This document shows positions 23,268 to 25,803 of a DNA stretch of 25,803 bases, piece by piece (the first letter of the stretch is position 1; each line of letters begins with the position of its first letter). The DNA lies in the IMG/VR virus record IMGVR_UViG_3300025941_000088, positions 1-25,803 of that record. One strand, given 5' to 3'. The notes under the pieces are model-generated. The model did no database searches. It was not told the DNA's origin and saw only the letters and a list, made by a program, of their open reading frames with translations. The translations under genes and the position numbers were made by a program. This stretch comes from a virus.

Positions 23268-23282
23268 CTTCCTCGGCCAGGA
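23268..23282 (-). promoter_or_regulatory. C4 target site (a1-b1-like) over the leader ORF Shine-Dalgarno
   Basis: The minus strand reads TCCTGGCC (23275-23282) directly followed by GAGGAAG (23268-23274), then ATG. The two pieces pair perfectly with the two exposed segments of the C4-like RNA. GAGG is also the Shine-Dalgarno of the leader ORF, so pairing should block its translation, as known for c4 of P1. Confidence 0.7.
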
Positions 23283-23328
23283 TTCAGATGGTGCTCAGGG
23301 TATTAACGCATTGCGCGCCAACATGTAA

Positions 23329-23357
23329 ATTATCGCTCTCGTAACTAATTCCCGCAA
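23329..23357 (-). promoter_or_regulatory. Promoter for the C4/replication leader
   Basis: The minus strand has TTGCGG (23352-23357), 17 bases, then GATAAT (23329-23334; 5 of 6 match to the -10 consensus). A start near 23322 would give a leader of about 170 bases before the initiator ATG. It is the best candidate promoter in this gap. Confidence 0.45.
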
Positions 23358-23367
23358 GCACTTAGTT
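23343..23367. promoter_or_regulatory. Operator-like dyad over the leader promoter
   Basis: AACTAA at 23343-23348 and TTAGTT at 23362-23367 form a perfect 6-bp inverted repeat with a 13-base spacer. The -35 box of the leader promoter lies inside it. A bound repressor would block the promoter; the binding protein is not known. Confidence 0.35.
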
Positions 23368-23382
23368 GTGAAATCTTACGGA

Positions 23383-23413
23383 GCGCTCGCTTAACGTTTA
23401 CTCAAGCGAGCGC
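23383..23413 (-). repeat. Long inverted repeat at the end of the early operon
   Basis: GCGCTCGCTT (23383-23392) and AAGCGAGCGC (23404-23413) form a perfect 10-bp stem with an 11-base loop. The stop codon of the upstream gene lies in the loop. No T run follows on either strand, so an mRNA-stabilising or Rho-linked element is more likely than an intrinsic terminator. The 150 bases from 23247 to 23397 hold no gene except the leader signals. Confidence 0.5.
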
Positions 23414-23649
23414 ACAGCTGTGGCGGCGTCAATACATGCGAACTGCCTGCCAATTTTTCTTTGACGGGAGCCTTCTTCTAAGACCACTTTTGCGCATCGC
23501 TCACGCTCAGCCGCAGCTATAAGCTTAGCGAAAGCTAAAAGTGTCTCGCTATCGCTTACTGGCATCAGCTTTGGCGACTCTTGTCCGTGCATTGTGCTCA
23601 ACATAAAGCCAGCTTCCATGGCAACCGAGATTATTTCTTTTTTGTCCAT
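23398..23649 (-). CDS. Small conserved phage protein
   Basis: I place the start at ATG 23649 (83 aa), 6 bases after a strong GGAGG; it overlaps the previous stop as TGATG. The protein contains IISVAMEAGFMLSTMHG, then a helix TLLAFAKLIAAAERERCAKVVLEEG and ends CIDAATAVRSLE. The AAAERERCAKV pattern recurs in short phage proteins of unknown function. It is the last gene before the replication leader. Confidence 0.65.
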   Translation of the reverse strand: MDKKEIISVAMEAGFMLSTMHGQESPKLMPVSDSETLLAFAKLIAAAERERCAKVVLEEGSRQRKIGRQFACIDAATAVRSLE

Positions 23650-23804
23650 CATTTACCTCCTTCACAGCAAGCCAGCCATACCCACACCAAAGGAATCCAG
23701 CAAGAGAACGCGATAGCCCAGCCGAGTATGCGTTTAGCCTGGTTGCGGCGATCTTTGGTGTAGGGAAGATAGCCGCGCAGAGTGTTGTAGATTAGCTGCA
23801 TCAT
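23649..23804 (-). CDS. Small single-pass membrane protein
   Basis: The start at ATG 23804 (51 aa) overlaps the previous stop by ATGA; the longer frame from 23840 has no Shine-Dalgarno. The protein has a basic front part TLRGYLPYTKDRRNQAKR, then a transmembrane segment ILGWAIAFSCWIPLVWVWLA (about 28-47) and a short tail CCEGGK. Topology with the basic part inside is likely. No family recognised. Confidence 0.55.
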   Translation of the reverse strand: MMQLIYNTLRGYLPYTKDRRNQAKRILGWAIAFSCWIPLVWVWLACCEGGK

Positions 23805-24031
23805 GATTTCCCTTTCGGCTTTTCGGATAAGCCACGCCACTTATTTTCTTGAAAATACGATTCAAAATAAGCATGCGATGCACTAAAGCAACCATCTATA
23901 GAAGCGGAACGAAGGCCCCACTTCTTACCATTCCAATGTTGGAATGTCGGCCCGTCTTCTGGATCGTACACCTCATAAACACCAATATGAATTGGCTTAA
24001 TTTCTCGTTTAAACCATGGCGTCTTTTTCAT
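23801..24031 (-). CDS. Small conserved phage protein
   Basis: This 76-aa protein starts MKKTPWFKREIKPIHIGVYE, then GPTFQHWNGKKWGLRSAS. The TPWF..xIKPxxxGVYxV and YWNGxxWG-like patterns are ones I recognise from short phage proteins of unknown role. It overlaps the ninG stop by ATGA. Probably soluble and beta-rich. No function is assigned. Confidence 0.65.
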   Translation of the reverse strand: MKKTPWFKREIKPIHIGVYEVYDPEDGPTFQHWNGKKWGLRSASIDGCFSASHAYFESYFQENKWRGLSEKPKGKS

Positions 24032-24627
24032 TCTCTTTCTCCTATCAGTTTCTTCAGTTCGTGGGCTTTCTTACGATATGAATCGCGGATGACCAATATG
24101 TCATCGATGCTCCATTTTTTGGTACTAAAGTCAGACTCCAACAATTCGACACGGGATAAGCCGATTCGGGCGATAAGACCAATGCGATAATCCACGGCGC
24201 GGCCTGAGTCATAACGATTGCATTTTTTGCATTGGCCATGAGCATTGTCTTCATGAAATCGAAGGTGAGGAGCGGAACCGACAGAGCGCCAATGCCCACA
24301 ATCGTATCCACCACCCATTCTCCCTCCAGAGAGTGAGGCCCCACAACTGATACAGTTTTTATCGGCATCCCGGAGCCGAATGAAGCTATTGAACGCAACT
24401 TGTGCCTCCTTGATATAATCTCGCTTCGTTTTAAGTGCCTGTAGGCCTTTCTGGCGCTCCTGGCGGTCTTTCTTGGCTTTCTCTTGCTTCACATATTCCT
24501 GTGCGCATTCAGGGCCGCACGCTTTCTGAAGGCTAGAGCGCGGCGTAAAATATTCGCGGCAGACCTTGCACTTTTTGGATCGGATCTTTGGCGCTGGCTT
24601 CATGGGCTTGAACTCACCTGGCCTCAT
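24028..24627 (-). CDS. ninG: NinG/Rap recombination nuclease
   Basis: This 199-aa protein matches NinG. An N-terminal zinc knuckle holds Cys20, Cys23, Cys37 and Cys41 (KKCKVCREYFTPRSS, then KACGPECA). A basic coiled segment follows (EKAKKDRQERQKGLQALKTK). The C-terminal half has NCISCGASL (Cys92, Cys95), DCGHWRSVGSAPHLRFHEDN and HGQCKKCNRYDSGRAVDYRIGL, the NinG core with an HNH-like, metal-binding layout. Known: lambda Rap/NinG is a structure-specific nuclease acting on recombination intermediates with NinB. The start overlaps the previous stop by ATGA. Confidence 0.9.
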   Translation of the reverse strand: MRPGEFKPMKPAPKIRSKKCKVCREYFTPRSSLQKACGPECAQEYVKQEKAKKDRQERQKGLQALKTKRDYIKEAQVAFNSFIRLRDADKNCISCGASLSGGRMGGGYDCGHWRSVGSAPHLRFHEDNAHGQCKKCNRYDSGRAVDYRIGLIARIGLSRVELLESDFSTKKWSIDDILVIRDSYRKKAHELKKLIGERE

Positions 24628-24869
24628 TCAACTTCCTTGTCGCATTTCGGCATAGCTTGAGCCATTCGGATCAGCGTTTGCTTACCGCGTTCATCCATCA
24701 TGGCGAACAGGGCAACCAGGGAACCGATGCGATCATCAGACATGAGACGTTGCAAAAGTGCGTCATCGACTCGTCGGCGATGTTGATCATTCCATTGACC
24801 TTGATTGAGTTTCTCAGACATGTCTTGCTGAGATTTGTACATATGAATTGCTGCTTCTGCGTTACCCAT
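24624..24869 (-). CDS. Small helical phage protein
   Basis: The start could be ATG 24869 (81 aa), 24872 or 24881; I prefer 24869 because GGAG lies six bases before it. The protein has charged helices, with SQQDMSEKLNQGQWNDQHRR, then DALLQRLMSDDRIGSLVALFAMMDERG, and ends KCDKEVE. It lies between ninB and ninG and is coupled to both by stop/start overlaps, so a role near recombination is possible but not shown. Confidence 0.55.
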   Translation of the reverse strand: MGNAEAAIHMYKSQQDMSEKLNQGQWNDQHRRRVDDALLQRLMSDDRIGSLVALFAMMDERGKQTLIRMAQAMPKCDKEVE

Positions 24870-25330
24870 CATGCACTCCATTGAATGTTAATTTCGCTTC
24901 CGAAGGCATAAAGCCACTCGATGAAGATTCCAGCTAATTTCACCGGAAATCGCCTTGTCTGCACGCCAAAAACAACAACTCCTGAACCGTCCAAAGATGG
25001 CGCCATTTCGACCTGATCCATGGATTGCCAGAGCTGTGCAATATCTGGATCTTTGAACGTATCTCGGCGGAATTGATCCACGAGCAAACGCTTCATATCT
25101 TCAGCAGACCAGATCTTGCCGCAATGCTCAAACTGCTTGGCGATATCGCAGATCATTGCGTGGTACTTTTCTTCTTGCTCGCGGCTTTTCTTTGGCAGTG
25201 GATCATCAATCACGATGCGCAGAGGCCTCTCATCGTCCAAAGGAAGCGCAGGAATCAGTTCAATCAATCGGCCCTGAACTTCGACCGATCGCAATATGAA
25301 CGTTCGCTTTTCGAATGGTGGCCTATTCAT
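24869..25330 (-). CDS. ninB: NinB/Orf recombination mediator
   Basis: This 153-aa protein matches NinB. The N-terminus has KRTFILRSVEVQGRLIELI, then the core block KKSREQEEKYHAMICDIAKQ and WSAEDMKRLLVDQFRRDTF (about 50-100), which is characteristic. It ends in beta segments with MAPSLDGSGVVVFGVQTRRFPVKLAGIFIEWLYAFGSE. Known: lambda Orf/NinB is a recombination mediator that replaces RecFOR functions. It overlaps the Cro-like gene by 8 bases and precedes ninG. Confidence 0.9.
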   Translation of the reverse strand: MNRPPFEKRTFILRSVEVQGRLIELIPALPLDDERPLRIVIDDPLPKKSREQEEKYHAMICDIAKQFEHCGKIWSAEDMKRLLVDQFRRDTFKDPDIAQLWQSMDQVEMAPSLDGSGVVVFGVQTRRFPVKLAGIFIEWLYAFGSEINIQWSA

Positions 25331-25547
25331 GTTCGTTCAGAAGCTGCTGAATACGGCGAAGAGAGATGGGATAAGCCTCCATCATTCGCACAATGATTGT
25401 AGGACCGAGTTTCACGCGACCAGCTCGGACATTGCATAGTTGGCTGGCAGAAATGCCCAGGCTTCGCGCTAGATCAGCATCATTCGGCACATTCTCCTCT
25501 CGCATGATTGTGTCGAACAGATTGTTGGAATTTTGACCAATGTTCAT
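25323..25547 (-). CDS. Cro-like Xre-family HTH regulator
   Basis: This 74-aa protein has a helix-turn-helix at about 24-46: ADLARSLGISASQLCNVRAG, then LGPTIIVRMMEAYPISLRR. The length and position as first gene of the leftward early operon, beside divergent promoters, fit a Cro-type repressor. The frame resembles small Xre-like proteins of betaproteobacteria that share the NDADLARSLGIS pattern. I infer binding to the dyads at 25598-25657. Confidence 0.75.
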   Translation of the reverse strand: MNIGQNSNNLFDTIMREENVPNDADLARSLGISASQLCNVRAGRVKLGPTIIVRMMEAYPISLRRIQQLLNEHE

Positions 25548-25576
25548 TTCATCCTCATTTCGTTGTTGATAACTTC

Positions 25577-25605
25577 ACTATACACTTTACGGCACGCATG
25601 TTCAA
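25577..25605 (-). promoter_or_regulatory. Leftward early promoter
   Basis: The minus strand has TTGAAC (25600-25605), 17 bases, then TATAGT (25577-25582, 5 of 6 to consensus). It lies about 30 bases before the Cro-like ATG and drives the leftward operon. Its -35 box is covered by an operator-like dyad. Confidence 0.65.
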
Positions 25606-25618
25606 GTCTATTTGACAT
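25598..25618. promoter_or_regulatory. Operator-like dyad over the leftward -35
   Basis: ATGTTCAA (25598-25605) and TTTGACAT (25611-25618) form an imperfect inverted repeat (6 of 8) with a 5-base centre. A related half-site, TTGACAT, recurs at 25651-25657 over the rightward -35. This fits Cro/CI-type binding sites; no protein has been shown. Confidence 0.4.
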
Positions 25619-25639
25619 ACGTTGCGATTTTTAGACGAA

Positions 25640-25653
25640 CAACATTTGTGTTG
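25640..25653. promoter_or_regulatory. Second operator-like dyad near the rightward promoter
   Basis: CAACA (25640-25644) and TGTTG (25649-25653) form a perfect inverted repeat around TTTG. It overlaps the start of the rightward -35 box, so it could control that promoter. Confidence 0.35.
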
Positions 25654-25679
25654 ACATGAAGTGCACCGTGTTCTAAGAT
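25651..25679 (+). promoter_or_regulatory. Rightward promoter
   Basis: The plus strand has a consensus TTGACA (25651-25656), 17 bases, then TAAGAT (25674-25679, 4 of 6). It would start near 25686 and lies 48 bases before the ATG at 25727. This is the best promoter on the plus strand in the window. Confidence 0.65.
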
Positions 25680-25726
25680 TCATCCATCAGCAGCGCATTG
25701 GGCGCGGCGAGTAACTGGAGAAGAAA

Positions 25727-25803
25727 ATGAAAGCAGCAGAATTCGGCATCAAACACAAAGTAACGGGCCTGTTCTTCGGCGGCTTTGATAAAGACAATAC
25801 GCC
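25727..25803 (+). CDS. Rightward gene of unknown function (partial, N-terminal 25 codons)
   Basis: A plus-strand frame starts at ATG 25727 with GGAG 6 bases upstream and runs off the right edge. The visible product is MKAAEFGIKHKVTGLFFGGF then DKDN. It does not look like the HTH start of a CI-type repressor, the usual occupant of this place. The strong promoter and Shine-Dalgarno make the gene real; its function cannot be read from 25 residues. Confidence 0.6.
   Translation, partial: MKAAEFGIKHKVTGLFFGGFDKDNT

Noticed and set aside
23301-23329. Alternative promoter TTTACA-17-TTAATA in the replication leader
   Set aside because: The -35 is good but the -10 matches only 2 of 6 bases. TTGCGG-17-GATAAT is preferred, though both have one weak box.
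1-25803. tRNA genes, insertion sequences, attachment sites, integrase, lysis genes
   Set aside because: I looked on both strands and saw no tRNA-like fold, transposase, terminal inverted repeat pair, integrase, endolysin or holin that I could support.

Overview
The window reads as part of a temperate, tailed bacteriophage (phage or prophage) with short-tailed, podovirus-like virion genes. Almost every gene is on the minus strand, so the biological order runs from right to left. The portal, scaffold and coat genes, the adaptor and tail-hub pair, and the large Ala/Gln-rich internal virion proteins suggest a P22-like or BPP-1-like assembly plan. The ninB and ninG genes, the Cro-like repressor and the DUF1376-type initiator point to lambdoid early control. 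The host is probably a Gram-negative proteobacterium, and the small Xre-like regulator resembles betaproteobacterial (Burkholderiales) proteins. That host call is weak. No integrase, CI-type repressor or lysis gene is visible.

Right end (25548-25803): a control region with two divergent sigma70-like promoters and operator-like dyads. A Cro-like HTH gene reads leftward and a truncated gene of unknown function reads rightward. The leftward early operon (25547 to 23398) carries ninB, ninG and small phage proteins, mostly joined by ATGA or TGATG overlaps.

Replication block (23400-20580): an intergenic leader contains a promoter, a dyad and a structured RNA (23161-23246, minus). I interpret the RNA as a C4-type antisense RNA, related in logic to c4 of P1/P7 and CI RNA of P4. 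Its two antisense segments match a target just upstream (23268-23282) that covers the Shine-Dalgarno of a leader ORF. The replication initiator (DUF1376-like) follows, with two sets of short phased repeats in its linker that look like a replication origin. A probable helicase loader, small membrane and zinc proteins, and a winged-helix regulator complete the block. A hairpin terminator (20461-20485) then separates it from the late genes.

Late block (20448 to 1): a 49-aa protein, a zinc ribbon, a probable small terminase, then four beta-rich virion-like genes placed between the small and large terminase genes. One of these has a signal peptide. Next come TerL, portal, FmdB-like zinc ribbon, scaffold, major capsid protein, two decoration-like proteins each followed by a UUCG-loop hairpin, an AT-hook-tailed protein, tail adaptor, tail hub with four internal repeats, a GNAT acetyltransferase, three internal or ejection proteins, the tail fibre, and the start of one further gene. 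A small membrane-protein gene may lie on the opposite strand at 1411-1566.

The C4-like RNA in front of the replication genes is the most interesting element. It suggests an RNA-based immunity or replication switch operating in addition to the protein repressor switch at 25.6 kb.
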